Of a DNA stretch of 64,000 nucleotides, positions 23,315 to 37,000 are shown one piece after another. The position numbers and the translations under genes are program-made. The stretch's first letter is position 1; each line of letters starts with the position of its first letter. The stretch spans positions 1,035,480 to 1,099,479 of the forward strand of contig NW_023998458.1 of the NCBI RefSeq assembly GCF_014805625.2, given 5' to 3'. The stretch is from Glossina fuscipes. Its lineage: Eukaryota > Arthropoda > Insecta > Diptera > Glossinidae. A model generated the notes under the pieces. That model was not told the DNA's origin. It did not search any database and saw nothing but the letters and a program-made list of their open reading frames with translations.

Positions 23315-24640
23315 TAAACACACAAACATTGACAATATGATGCAAACTTTTTCATTATTTTCTTTAAGCTTTTTTTTTTCTATTTTTCGTTTACTTTCGT
23401 TCAGTTTATTCATACTTCACCCGTCATGCTATAGTAGTAGGATTAGTTTAGTGCTCCTATCCTGTCGATTGTTTATTGAAATGTTTGATTATTTGACTTC
23501 TTAACTGTTTGCCAATTGTCGAAATATAATAATAATAAAATTGGCAAAGAGAAATATAAAAACGGTAAAGCAGAGAGAAGTAAAAAAAATTTCCCCCGCA
23601 CAGACGAATCTTTACGAAGTTTCTATATGTTGCCTAAGTGGTGCTTGCGGTTTGAATGGTGAGGCAATTTGGTAAAAGGTGTGTCAGCAGTAGTTAATGC
23701 AACTGACTAACTGTGTAAGACGCTGCTTACATACGGAAAAGTCGGTTGTTTCGTCGAGACACTCGTTGTTGCCGCTGTTCGTGTTGCTGGTCCGTAGCCA
23801 TTGAGTCTATGTTGCATTATCGAATATAGTATTATGAGATGGCGGCAGTCGAAGCTCTTGCTATTGTTGTTGTCCTTGTTTTTTGTTTTATTTCTCGTTT
23901 TTTTTTTTTTTCTTTTTATTGTTTGGTTTTGTTTTGTTTTTGCGATTGTCATTGTTTGCATGCGTTCACCTCTTTAACAATCTCTAACGCCTTATTATTA
24001 TTTTGCTATAACTTTTTGACGGTGGTGTTGCTATTGCTGCTATTGTTGTCGGTTTATGATTTTGTGTTAACTTCGCAGTATATTTGAACAAAACATAGAT
24101 TTACGTTTCTCAGTATTTTTGTGATATATATATGCACAATTTTCCTTTTTTTTCCCGTTTTGTTTTTGTTTTTCGCACACAGTGGCTGGCAGCATCATGC
24201 GGCGCGATCAATAGTCCATAAGCACGCAAACACTTTGTCTGGCACACAAAACTTTAAAAAAAAAATTGAAGATACAAAAAATGAAAAAAGAAAGCCGCAA
24301 GGGAAGTGGATATATATCGTTCGCTTGGTAGCTAAGGAAAACTCAGCACTGTGATGTTGTTTCATCACTTATTTCCACATATTCTATTACATAATTTTTG
24401 ATTCTACATAGATGAGATAAGACCGAAAAGGTCCCTGTTGTTAAAACTGTTAAATGATATATATTTTATATATCATGCTAGAGTGTATATAAAATTTGTT
24501 GCTTGCTTTTGGGAGCGAAAAATACATACACATCGTTGTCTACTGCTAAGGGCATGCAGCACCATGCAGAATGACTTGAAATGAGCTCAGTTCTTATTAT
24601 ACTGATCGGTTTAGAAAGCGATTGTGAATTCTATCTAAAT

Positions 24641-24780
24641 CTGTCTCTCTGCCTTTTCAAATTTAGGACCGCACTTTTTGAGAGATTTTGATGAAATTTG
24701 GTGCAAAGGCATGGTTTGGTCCAAAGACGAACGCTATTCAAAGTAACTATATTAAGCGAAGTTGGGTAATGGTGGTTTAA
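24641..24780 (-). repeat. Short interspersed repeat, internal fragment
   Basis: CTGTCTCTCTGCC, GAGAGATTTTGATGAAATTTGGTG and TTTGGTCCAAAGACGAA occur in the same order as in copy E. Both termini are missing or unrecognisable. Confidence 0.5.
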
Positions 24781-25853
24781 TGGTGGTCTGTGCCACGCTG
24801 TAGAGTTTTTACTGGTTCTTCTTCAACAATTTTTTTAAACGCGATATTTTTGCCACACAACCGCCACAAAATTTAATTCAGTTATATTATGTACAGGACC
24901 TGCAGCGATAGCACAGGAGCATATTTTTGTATTTCTAGTGTTCTAATAAGAGCCTCAGAGTTGTTTTACTTTCTTTTTCTGTTGCCATGGCGAGCCACCT
25001 AGGGGAAGTCCACTAAACATGTAGGCATATTGGTGGTCGAGAAGTGTTGTAAGTAAAGGGTAATTGAAGAAGGGAGTAGTATTTGCGTACCTTACGCTTT
25101 TGAAAGTGGAAACATTAAGCACGATGAGAAAGATCACTGATGGCGGATTGTTTCAAAGCCGAGCAGCGCGATTAAAGATTGACGAATCTATGGTATGCAA
25201 GCGGTTTCCCCACGAGCGGATGAGAACGCAAATAAAAGCCGTGTAATTCTTTTCAAGGACTTGATTTGTGTATAAATCTCTTTAGGATACTTGGATTGTT
25301 TGTGCCCATATTTAAGGATCATACAGCCTGCACAAAGCCCATCCTTAAATGTATAGAAAGTTATGGAAAGAAGCTTCGTTACTTATGAGTGTCAGAGCTT
25401 GTCGCTGCAAGCGATAGAGCGAGCAGACTATGAAGGCTAGCGGTTCCACAAAGGAGTTATACTCTAATTTTGTGAGTTCAGCCGCGATGATTCTGTAGAT
25501 GCGGATTATTTTTTTGAGATGGTTAATATAAGTGGACTCTTTTTCTTACACCACCAGTGTGTCAGTCAAGTTGGACAGAAAAAGTGAAGCATTAATTTGC
25601 TTCCACCCATCATAATCTACCTTTTCTGTTTTTCATATTGTGTGGAAATCTATAACTTATTGAAGTTAATGCGGTGTTATCATAGAACATCTATTAAAAA
25701 TTTCTTGGTGGTAATCGTAGAAAAATAAGTCGATACTTTATCAGGTGTATACCAAGCAAGCAAAAAAAGTTAAATAAATACAATCGACCTTTAAATAAAT
25801 AAAAATATCAAAAAGAAGTAAAAACACTCCAGTGGGGCACAGTCCATCGCTGG
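24781..25853. other. No gene seen
   Basis: Two 60-codon ORFs overlap on opposite strands at 24,955-25,246; neither shows a motif. No repeat recognised. Confidence 0.5.
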
Positions 25854-26084
25854 ATACCCTACACCACCCTAAAGTTACCCGTATGTCAAATTTGCATAAC
25901 ATTACGTAGTATAGGAAGTGATCGAAAAAGTGTCCCAGTACGTATCGCAAAAATTGCGGCATATAGTCTGAACACACGAAATCGTTACGGACGAATAGGA
26001 TGGAGCTTATCTCAAAGCCTTTCGGATGATACATACATTCGTGTAAGCTTAATATACTCTTATACTACAATCACTGTAGGGTAT
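25854..26084 (+). repeat. Short interspersed repeat, copy C (both inverted ends)
   Basis: The best-bounded copy: ATACCCTACA at 25,854-25,863 and its exact inverse TGTAGGGTAT at 26,075-26,084. Inside are GGAAGTGATCGAAAAAGTG (shared with E) and TATCTCAAAGCCTTTCGGATGATACATACATTCGTGTAAGCTTAATATAC (shared with A, B and D). It is 231 bp long and has no ORF. No target-site duplication is obvious. The inverted ends support a MITE-like element. Confidence 0.7.
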
Positions 26085-27626
26085 AATAAAAAAAAATTTA
26101 TTTAATCAATTAAAAGCCTTTTCTATAACCAATGGTTTTTATTCTTCTTGCTGGACAAACACTAGTTTAAAGTGGAATGAAAGAATGCGGAGTAAGGAAA
26201 CTTAATTAACAGTTTGCTTTATAGAATCTATTAATAAAAAAAAATGTTCGATTTAATTATTATTCCACAATAGAAGCCAAATACATGCCATAATTGCTTA
26301 AGAAATTATATAGTGGCTGTCCATATGGCTGGCCGTAATTGCCGATCACAGACAATTAATAGTTAAAAGTGTTTATTTTATAACCCTTTTAATAAATACA
26401 TTGTTGTTGATGTTGTTGTTGGTGCTGGTTTTGTTACTACAATTATAGCAAATTAACAATTTCTTATGAAATTCTGGAAAGAAAAGAAAAGAAAAACAAA
26501 TATATAGACCTACAAACATTACGATCGCAAGTGAGTATATAATTACATAAAAGGCGAACCGCCCTTTTTACAAAACCAACTGACCGTTTCGCTTAGATGT
26601 TTTATGTAAAAAACGCACACTTGATTGCATAATCATAACGAGAGGCGGCAACCATGAGCGACCTTCCAAAGACTCGGCATTTGTTACACTTTTTTAAAAA
26701 TTTATTTGTTCTCAAGTTATGTTATTGAAAAAATGTTTTACTTACAATATTTATTCCATAATTATCATGTTATTTAGTATCATTAGCAATCATTAGCTAG
26801 TCTTCTTTCCTTTTTTATTTCAATAGAAAATTTTTATTACAATTCTGTAGATAGCCTTAGTAAGTCGGCTAAGTAAAAGAAGGAGAAGCGAGAAAATATG
26901 AGAATGGAGCAAGAATAAAGGGATTTCTTTCATGGGATATTTAGTTAATTGAAAAAATATTTATTCCGTTCTGCAGAGCAATTTCGATTATTACTAATGA
27001 AGAGTTAGTATTTTCAAGTGGATTAAACTTTTACGGAAATATTCTCCAGAAAGATGAAAAGAAAAGAACAAGAAAAAATCGATAGAAATTCCTTGCTCTC
27101 GGGTTTCGATAGGCTTGGTAAGCTGTGCATTTTTCATATTTAAAATATAGTAACGTGCGCAAAATATTTAAAGTTTATGGTTTAATTTTTTCTTTACGCT
27201 TAGTATTCTCCCGTTTCTATTGATTGCCATAAAAATGACAAAGAATGAAATGTGCGAGAAAAAGTTTTGCCCGGCTCCGTGCTCTGCAGTAGTAAATCAA
27301 AATTTTCTTGAGAATTTCAAAATTATTATTATTCTACGATTATTTCACGACATGCCTTAGTAAAAGTAAGGTAAAGAATATCAAAAATTAAGAAATAAAA
27401 AACAATGTCTCTTGTAATAATTCTATAAAGCTGGGGAATACAAAATTCATGTCAAAGCAAATCGAGTACTTTCAAAGTAGCAATTTCGAGTACTGCCACT
27501 TATCGACTGTTGTCTAAGTTAGAAAAGTACGTCCTTCATTCGCGTTTTTTTATTCTAGGTATGGTTCTTGGATAAGTAGACGGCAAGTTGCAGTATGTAA
27601 ATGTTCTTTACATTGACAATGCTTCC
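26085..27626. other. No gene seen
   Basis: AT-rich, TTG-rich patch at 26,401-26,430, no ORF of 60 codons or more with a start. Confidence 0.55.
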
Positions 27627-27685
27627 GGTCTGATCACTTTTTCAACCACCCTCCATATAACGCCTTATTTTGAAAAAGTCATGAT
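27627..27685 (-). repeat. Short interspersed repeat, small fragment
   Basis: GGTCTGATCACTTTTTCAACCACCCTCCATATAACGCCTTATTTTGAAAAAGTC aligns with the GGGATCGATCACTTCC...GTCTTATTTTGAAGAC stretch of copy E. Confidence 0.4.
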
Positions 27686-30600
27686 AAAAGAAAATATTGC
27701 AATTTTCAGAAACTCGTAACGAACATCGCTTGGTAATCGTAATTCGGCACTGAAAATTAGTACGAAAAGCTCGGATCGGATTTGGAAATTATTTAAACCT
27801 TTTGCCATACAACCTGAGTCTGAATTTTGGAAAGCGCAAAAAGACGAATTTTCAATAATTCTTGAAAAAATTGACCTTACCGTAGGGTTTTTCTTTTTTT
27901 TTTGATCACAACCTATGTAGGGGTTCTAATGAAAAAGAAGACTTCATATGCTAGAAAAGTCTAATTGTTAGAGCTTTATGATGGAAATTTGTCCCTATTG
28001 ATGAAATAAAAATATTTCAGTCTCTTTGACTTTCCTCACATTAACATATCTGGAAAGAAATTTGGAAATTATAGAAAAAGATCATCTAAAGAAATACCCA
28101 AGTTTTACATACTTAAACTTGGTTCTTACAAAAGTTGATTAGCTTTTAAATGAAATCATATATAGCAGAGAAACAAGCCAAAAAGAGGAGGTAATTACTT
28201 AGCTTTTTCATTAAACTTGAAACTTTGAAAGAATCGAATCTACTAAACGAGTTCTATTATCCTTCCTTGTGTACGATAAAACATATTACAGTCGTATAAA
28301 ACTATACAAAACTGTATAACTGCTTGACTGAAACACGCCACGGGATATAATTTACCATTAAATTTGAACATTGACTTGAGCAGGGCTAAGTCAGTAGATT
28401 CTCTGAGTTGACTGAAACTATTAAATTCCAACTGAGTTTTTCATTAATAGATAAGTACTAGCATACACCATAGACTTAATCGACTGTTAAAAATTTGCGA
28501 AAACACGAAAATGATGTCTTCTAGTCTCATAAAATTATTTTCATATTCATAAAAAACAAAAAAAAATATAAAAGTATGAAAAGTATAAAACATTAAGTAC
28601 CCAGGAAGTTATTCTTATCATTATTATTTATTTATGCAGGCGAGTAACATCATGCAAGCAAGAGATATGACTTAAGTTGCTTATGTCTTTCAATTTTATT
28701 GACTCGATGATTTTCATATGTATATGTATATATATATACATATTTATTTTTAATTTCACTGTGAATTTATTGGATTTTTATTATTTCACTTAGGAATATC
28801 AACGATTTTAATGATTCTGAGTCAGAGACGAAGAAGTTGCATTTGATTTTTTATTTTTTTTTTCTGATTTAGGATGAAGACATTCTAAAGATTTGGTCAT
28901 GAAGTCATACTGTGCTGTAAAAGTAAGCAGAAAAAAACCTTCAAAAATTTGCTTAACGATTTGTTTCAACTTTTATTTAAAAAATTCAAATGAAAAAATC
29001 GTGTTTTGAGTTTCTTTTTGTTTTCATTGAAAACAAAGGCAGATAATAAATATATTTGTATGTGGATTAGCAAAAATTCGAATAAAAAAGTTAACAAACG
29101 TGAACGGTTGAATAGTGTTGTTCTGGATATAGTCGTTTATAGAATACCCTGGACGACCTGGAAAATTTTGTCATCAAACTCCACGCATTTATTTCTTCTT
29201 CGTATCGATTATGTTTGCCGACATTCGAACACCCTTTTTACTGTATATCAAACATAAACGGAGAATAGGTTTATCAGGGCATCTCTTGAAGTTAGCTTTG
29301 AAAGGTTTTGCTAATGTACATACAATACGCTGAATAAAATGTTGGACGTCAGCATCGCAGAAGTATGCTGGTCTATGCAGGCATGCAGATAGGTTTTGTT
29401 CGAAAAGCATGGTTTTTTTCTTTTTTCCATTAGTTTTAGAATTTGAGCCGTATCCTGAAAGCATCCTTCCTTTAAAAATTCATGAGCGAATTTTCTTAGA
29501 GCATTTTCAGCTTGAATATACACAGGAAGGCTTCCCATTTAAAGCGCTTGGCTTGCGTGTAATCATATGATGAAAATTTTTGCCTTTACTGGAGACATTG
29601 CTTGTTTACCTTTAATTTGGTTTGATATTTAATGGAAAACTATTTCACTAAGGCCTTAAGTAATTTTGTACCACTGTTTTGTCCGTTCTTTGACAAAGGC
29701 CTAAAATGAGATATTTTTGGGGTCTCCGACTACTTAATATAGTGTAACCATTGGAAAAACTTTTATTTTAATTTCATCCTACCTATTTGGGAAGGTTTTG
29801 ATATATTGCCATGCACTTAGATGGTTTGAGCTGGAACTAAAAAGTTTTACAATATCTATCTCAACAGCTAAAGTTCCATTCCTTACACTAAATTGCAAAT
29901 CATTGCTATATAAATTCTACCGTTTGTGTGGAAATAATCGTCATTCCTTCAAAGCTACGAATTGCATGCTTTTCAAAGCCCATAATTTCTTTTTCTACTA
30001 TTATGATTACTACTTCCAAGCAATAAACGTATAGTGGACACAATCAGTTCTATAGACTGTCAACCCATTTCCTAACGTCCTGTTTAGTTTTTGCACTGAA
30101 TACTGAACATAGCTAAAGTGTTTCAAAATCTCATACTATGGGCTGAGCTGTAATAGGCTTCCGGGGTATAAGATTCTGCTGTAAATATCTAAAAGAATGC
30201 GTACGATTAAGTGACTGTGTGTCGCCCGATGAAACTTGAGAGTTTATCTTATACATATATATCGTTTATCGCGTGCTCCCTCTCAAACAATAATGTATGA
30301 TATTCGCCCCTGGAATAGCTTGCATACTAGACACCAATAAAAATCAATTTAAAACTACTGTACTACATTTCGTTAAGACTATCTAAAGACAAAGTGCATT
30401 AGAAAATAATAGCCTATCTCTGGCAATACTTTATGTGACAACCACATAGCGTGTATTTTGTGCCGGTTACAATTCATCCTGTTCTATATCAATAAGATTC
30501 TTTCTTCATGTATGCTCATGCAAAGGCCTTTGAATGGCCTACACACCTTACATGCACTGCTTAGGCAAGATGGAAAGTCACATGTTGTGAAGAGGAAGAA

Positions 30601-33600
30601 AAAGATTTATAGACTGCACGAGACCGTCCCAAAAACGGGCAGCGATCAGTTTAATCTAAGAGGACACCATCTAAAGCAAGTCCAGCTAGACCAAGTCTTT
30701 CAGACAAATAAGATGGATTTGAACGAATCGCTTAACATAAAACCCCCTTTAGGATAACAATAAGAGTCAATTGCCGTTAGAAACTATATTAAAATATGTT
30801 TCTTGAAGATTCGAAGTTTTGCGTTTCAGAGACATCGATAAAGTCACTCTCGTATTTCTTTATCAATCGTGTTTGATTTTCTTTCGTTACTTGTACGCTC
30901 AAAAGCGGATATTCAAAATATTTTCTCTCATATATTTAGAGGCACTGCGAATTCGCCGTAAATTGTCTTAAAGAAATTTTCGTTTTTTCTGTGCTATAAA
31001 AATAAATCTTTTTGCATAAATTTGAGAAAAAGAAAAACATTATTAGAAATAAATTTATATACATTTGTCTCAGTGCGGTGACAGAGGCAAAAATCGTGCA
31101 AAATCGAAACATGTTAACACATTTTTTCGGTGGTGTTGGTATAATGGAATATTTAAAGAAAGATTGTCATATGGACGATTAGCGTAGTGGCTGGTATGAG
31201 TGCTTGTTAAGCCTCTTTTGTTTTGTGAGACTTATTTAACATATATCTCATATGTTGATACATATGTATATATTTCGAATCGAAAATGTATGCTGGCGAA
31301 CATGTAAAATAAGCAATTTATGTTAATGCCTTCACAGCTTGTGACTACCACCATCGCCACTACGAGAGCAACACCAGCAACTATAGCACAATATAATGGT
31401 AGCAGCAAATGTCGGTTTGTTGTTTTTTTGTTGCTGGACTCCAGCTGTATAGCACAGAAGTAAATATTTATCGTCTATTTTAAGTCATTATCGTCAATGA
31501 AGCTTTCTTCCGTTCCATCCTTTTGTTTCAATTCATTGTTTTTTTTTTTCTTTTCTTTTTCTTTATTGATATTAACAGCAACACTGACATTGTATTTAAA
31601 TGTTGTTGCTTTTGTTTGATATTTTGCTGCTATTTTATGTGCTATGAGTAAAAACGAAAAAAACAAAATTAGTTGTATTTCATTTAAATGCTAAGATGAA
31701 CATCGATGATGAGTGTGGTAAAAAAGCATGCAAGCAAACATGAACACAGAGAAAAAATGCTGGAAATGTGTTTGTTGCCTAAATAACAACAAATCATCAT
31801 ATGAAGCGGCAACGAGGAGGAGGCGTAATCGCAAAAAACATCATTAGCCGATAACATAGTTTTCATTCGCCAAAATGAGTGAAAGAAAAAACCGCCAGAA
31901 AACATGTCTTACAAGATGATGACAACAATTTAGTGTTAAATGTCAAACTTGAACTTGAACTTTGAAAACATAAACAAGTCATTGCCTGCCCCCTTCAACC
32001 TCACAAGTCTTACCTGTACATCGCGAATTTTTTCAATTTTTTCTCAGAGATTTATAACTTTTCATAAAATATCTCCTAAATATGAATTTTTTTCCCCCTT
32101 TTTTACAAAAACTCTTTATAATCATGCTAAAGCTCAATGACCTCCATTGTATTTATTTCACGTAAGAAAACATCTTTAATTGTTATTATACGCATGTCAA
32201 GATATTTAGCTTAAACACATCTGTCCGTGCATGTGCTTTCTTATGTGTACAAAGTTCTCAGATTAACCACCACTAACCGCTAACCGCACACACATTTGAC
32301 TCTCCAAAGCATATGCAGAAGGCACGTCCCATCTTTTGTTTTAACACAGAACACATAGACATTGCGATTGCATATCACGCACTCTTCAGTATCAACGGCA
32401 GCGTATGGGTTGCATATGAGTAGCGGTATGGTTATCATCCACTACTCTCTACGTAGGCATAAGCACTCATAGCTAATTCAACTGCTTTGAGTTTTGATTT
32501 TTCATTTCAGAGCAATTAGGTTGTTAGTGCTGCTTGTTTTTTTAGTAGTTCCTTGTTATCATTGAAAAATTTAATATTACATAAGTTGTATAAATCTTTA
32601 GAGTTTTAGGTTGATTTCTAGAAATTCTTCTCCAATTCGTTGCTGCCTGCTTTCGTTGGTTTCATGCTGTGAACAGAAAGAGCATAAACACTTTATGATT
32701 ATTTGGTCTTCACATATAAATAAAAAGGATCTCTTATCTGGACTTCATGATCGACCTTATCACGAACGTGATTCTTTCGAGCAGACTTCATACCGTTGCT
32801 CTTCGCTTTCACCGTATATTTGACATTCTTGCACCATAATTTTCTGTTTCTTCGAAAACATTAAAATTCCTGAAGATTACAACTCTCTTAATATACTGTT
32901 ACAGCATTTTTTTCACACAAGCCCTTGGCAGTTTCTACCTTATTAGACACAGTGGAAGTTGAAGTCGAATTTTCAATACCCACATTCTACAAACTCTACG
33001 AAAATTATTTTTTCTTTAAATTTTAATTCTTTGTTTTTTTTTTTTCCATAAATATATGGAAAGTGCATTGCAAAAAAATGTTGCACTCTTCATTGAAACT
33101 GTCTTGATTTGACCTGTGTTTGCTCTAAATCATATAACATATGCAGGCCAGCTAGCAACTCCCACCGAATGACCGCAAATATTTCTTTTTAGTACCCTTC
33201 TAATTCCGTGAATTACTCCTCCCGGCGCAATTTGCAAGCTTCGTTACCATTTCATTGGATGCCCAAGTCCACAAACATTTATAAACCATAAGCAAGTAAT
33301 GGAACGAATGCATTGCATACGATTTTTTATATGTGCTTTCAAAGCATTGCGACAGAAATTTAGTCTTTGCCTTCGAAACATGAAATGCACATTACACCCA
33401 GAGATATTCTTCTCTCCAATCTAATTCTTTCAATGCCATTTGCAATAATCCAATAATATCGGACGGAGTCATAGATTCAAAACAATTAGTGTATTTTGTT
33501 TCTCTTTCTACTTAACTGCGGAAGCCTTCGGGGGCATCTACTTCTTTTGCTCGCTCTGAAATACAGTTTCAGTGATGTTCAAAAATCCAATTTGGTGGCC

Positions 33601-34006
33601 TTAGTGAACTTATACTTTGTTCCCCTTACTAACAACTTAATATTTTCACACACCTACCGTGGATGTTCAATAGTTTTCATCACTTTTGAGGTCAACGGAG
33701 GTACCACTGATTTTATAAAGAAAACAGTGAGAAAACAGCACCACCAGTGACCGGTTTTTAAAAAATTGTATTCATGAGACCCCTTTTGCAATTTTTCGTG
33801 GCTTGATTTTTACACTTGGCCTATAAGATAATAAAGTCATTACTCGTAAAAACCTTCTGCGTATAAATGACTTGGTGACTTAGTCATCAATTCGTTGTCT
33901 CTTCCGCAAGTTTGTAGCATTGACCTTGTCCGTAACGCGTCGTAAAATTGATTTGAAGAGAGCAGTGGGGACAATGCCGCGAAAGTAATTAAGTAATTTC
34001 AAAATT
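27686..34006. other. No gene seen
   Basis: About 6 kb of AT-rich sequence, with scattered ORFs of 60-99 codons that overlap others on the opposite strand and show no motifs. Small TA-rich patches (28,715-28,745) and A/T runs only. Confidence 0.5.
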
Positions 34007-34032
34007 CATATCCATATCCATATCCATATCCA
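34007..34032. repeat. (ATATCC)4 short tandem repeat
   Basis: CATATCCATATCCATATCCATATCC, four perfect hexamer units. Confidence 0.85.
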
Positions 34033-37000
34033 AAGCTTACAATTTGGAATCTTTCCAAGCTTGCTCTTCTTTTAAACTGCTACCGCCGAAAAAGAATTAT
34101 CCATTGATTTATTAGGAATTCAGTTGACTTCATCAAGGACTGTTATGATGAAGGCAAACAAAAAGATGATGAATGAGGGTTTATTCACACAAAAGCTGGC
34201 GTCGAATTATACTTCTCGAACCTAAGCTTTCTCGTGCTGAGGAAGCTCAACAATTTCATGGTAGTTTACTTTTTCTTTTGAACGAATAGGGCGTCCGTAT
34301 AAAGCCTCGAAAAGTAATTCTACGCGGATATCATCGCCATTCGCGATTTCAAACATCAAAAGGTTTCACCGCAAGTCTTCCAATAACAAATCGTATATGA
34401 TTACTACGATCAAGGCGAAGAAGGATTGAAGAAATTTTGGAAACATATCCATAGAATGAAAGCTCCATATATGATCGCTTGCTTCTAATGCTCCTAATGA
34501 TAATGATTATCACCAGCAAATTTCGTTCTAAAGGCTAAATTATAAGAAATAATTTAATGGCGTGTAAAAAAAAATTTGGCTAAAAGATCGTAAATTTTTC
34601 TTATTTTAAATGTCGGGATTTTTTTATTTTTTTTTATAATTCTCTGCTTTTCCACTTTTTTTATAGACATAAAAAAAAAATTGTGAAAATTAAATACGAA
34701 ACATGTTTATAATTATACCAGAAGTGCTTCGACAAGGTCAGCAACCTGCTAAGCGAATAATAAATAAAAATATATGATCATGGGTTGCTATCGATCTTCA
34801 ACGCACTACTACTAATCTCTAAAGGAATGCTATTAACTTTTGATCATTTAAAAATACAACAGATATTCAGCGAGAAACTTAGAAAACAAAATCATTTATA
34901 TATAAGGTCGATCGATATTTAAATCAATAGAAGCGATATTAAGAGGAATGTGACACGACCAAAACGGCGATGCTTCATACAACTCTAAAAATTTATATTA
35001 TACACCGCGCACTTTATTGAACACGTGAACAATTGTTGTACATTTCCTCGTGGCCTTATTTCTCTTCAGCTTCAAGACTCACGCTTATTAGTTGCGTCTT
35101 GAGTTGAGTTGAAGGTTTTAAGGCGTGTATAACTAGAGATATGACCATTATATTCCTACTTTTTTTACGCATCACTTAGTCCTTCATTGATAAGCTCAAA
35201 TAAAAAGGAGTCGACTATATGTCGAGACGGGAGCTGGTCTAAGACACAATGCCGATACATAGTCGATTGACGAGTGCAAAGAGTTAATAAAATTGTCTTA
35301 CGGCAATCTTTGCGTTCTTCTAAAACTTGTTCGTCAACGTGTGAACAATGTGCAAAGGAATACTTTTTTACGATTTCATAAAATATTTTCCGATATCCTC
35401 TTACTTTGTGTGTTTCAACTGACACTAATTGAATCATTATCGAAAGAGAGAGATATAAATGATATCTACCGAAGCACTGCTCTACTCAAAGACTGCAAGC
35501 TACTGAATAAAGCAATTATTACTTTGAAATGTATTTTATTTCTTACCGCAAACCCACTTCTCCCCTGCCCTCCAACTTTCGCCGTTTCTTCATATCGGCT
35601 ACAAAAATTGCTTTCCCCCACTTAGTATATTTTAATTGAGTTTAGTTGTAATTTATCAAAGAAAATGTCCATAAACGTTGCTATGGTTATACCTGCGTGT
35701 GTTTACATTGATTGATTGGTATTAGTTCGGTAACCTAGAATGTTTCTGTCGATTTTTATTCAATGTTTCTCTTTTTCACTAGAAAACATACACAAATGTA
35801 ATTATCTTCTACGTGGTGTTCGAGATCTGTATCTGATTGAAGCTTTGTTATCTAAACCGTGAGTTTATGGTGTGTTTGTACGTCTATTATGCGGCAGCGT
35901 GCGTGATACAAACGAAAACAACATCAGTAGGTCTCTGCATGTATACTGAAACGGAATTTTGTATAACAAAATAATATATTCAAGCGTGTGACTGGGTCAA
36001 CAGTGTGCTGTGAATTACTTTAAACTTTCGTTTGCTTAGTAATAATAAAATGATTTCGTTAAAGAGAGAAAGAGCATTTTTAAAGGATTGGGTTCAGAGC
36101 AACACCAATCAGTCTCTAGAATCCACAATCCAAACAAGTCACGCCTCAGTCACTTTTCTTCAAAAACCTGACAGGACGACATTTTTCTAAGAAAACCAAA
36201 TCTCTCTCCATAGCAATGCAGGCGCCATTGATGTTGCCTCCTCGTCTATATAATAGTATAGTAAGTGACAACATGCTGTTTTAAACCAACGGTAACGTGA
36301 ATGGATTATATCGGATTGCCTAACTACTAACGATTAAACAATTTAAAATCTACAGGGATTGCCGCACTTGCCTTGAGATGGAAGTAAGCGGACGGTACAT
36401 CAAAAAATATCGATTGTTTTTATCTGTGAATCCCAAAAGATTTAATATACGATCGGGTGCTAATAGATTTTCTCTCTCCGTTCTAATCTACGACTTCTGT
36501 CAAAGACATTACAGGATCTACATTCCGTTTACTATTGGTATTATTGTTGTTGCTATTGTTGTGATTATTATTATTATTATTATCTTTATTAGCTCACATC
36601 TGTAAGCCACACCCTTTTCTTCTGCATATGCAGGGCATTACATCCGATCTGTTTGCTCCCTCCACCTGCGGTCTGTGAGGAAAGGGCCGACATATTACTC
36701 AAACGTTTATTCTCGAGAGATGTTTGAAACTTTTCCCAGTTAATTAACATATTTTAGGATCATTATCATTTTTAACAATGAGTTTGCAAAGTAACTTAAA
36801 CCACAAACAATTCCAGAAATGCAAAGTGAGACTAAGACAAGTACTAATAACTCTTCAAAGCATAACTTGAATGCTGCCAAAGACAAAAAACATAAAATCC
36901 CGTACTTAAAACACGACAAAGAAAACTTTAAAAACGTTGCCACCAAACCTATGCGGTGGGTGTTATGAATGTGAAAGCACTAAGAGTTGCCTCATTATGC

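Larger units (their letters stand above)
19550..24640. other. No firm gene; microsatellite-rich
   Basis: Contains (TA)15, (TTG)n, (TTA)n and (AC)12 tracts listed separately. A GC-richer patch at 22,380-22,700 has a repeated CGCCCATAGCTA (22,459-22,486) and may be a relic of an unidentified element. A minus-strand segment ending at GTAAGC near 21,424 is a weak exon candidate. No recognisable protein. Confidence 0.45.
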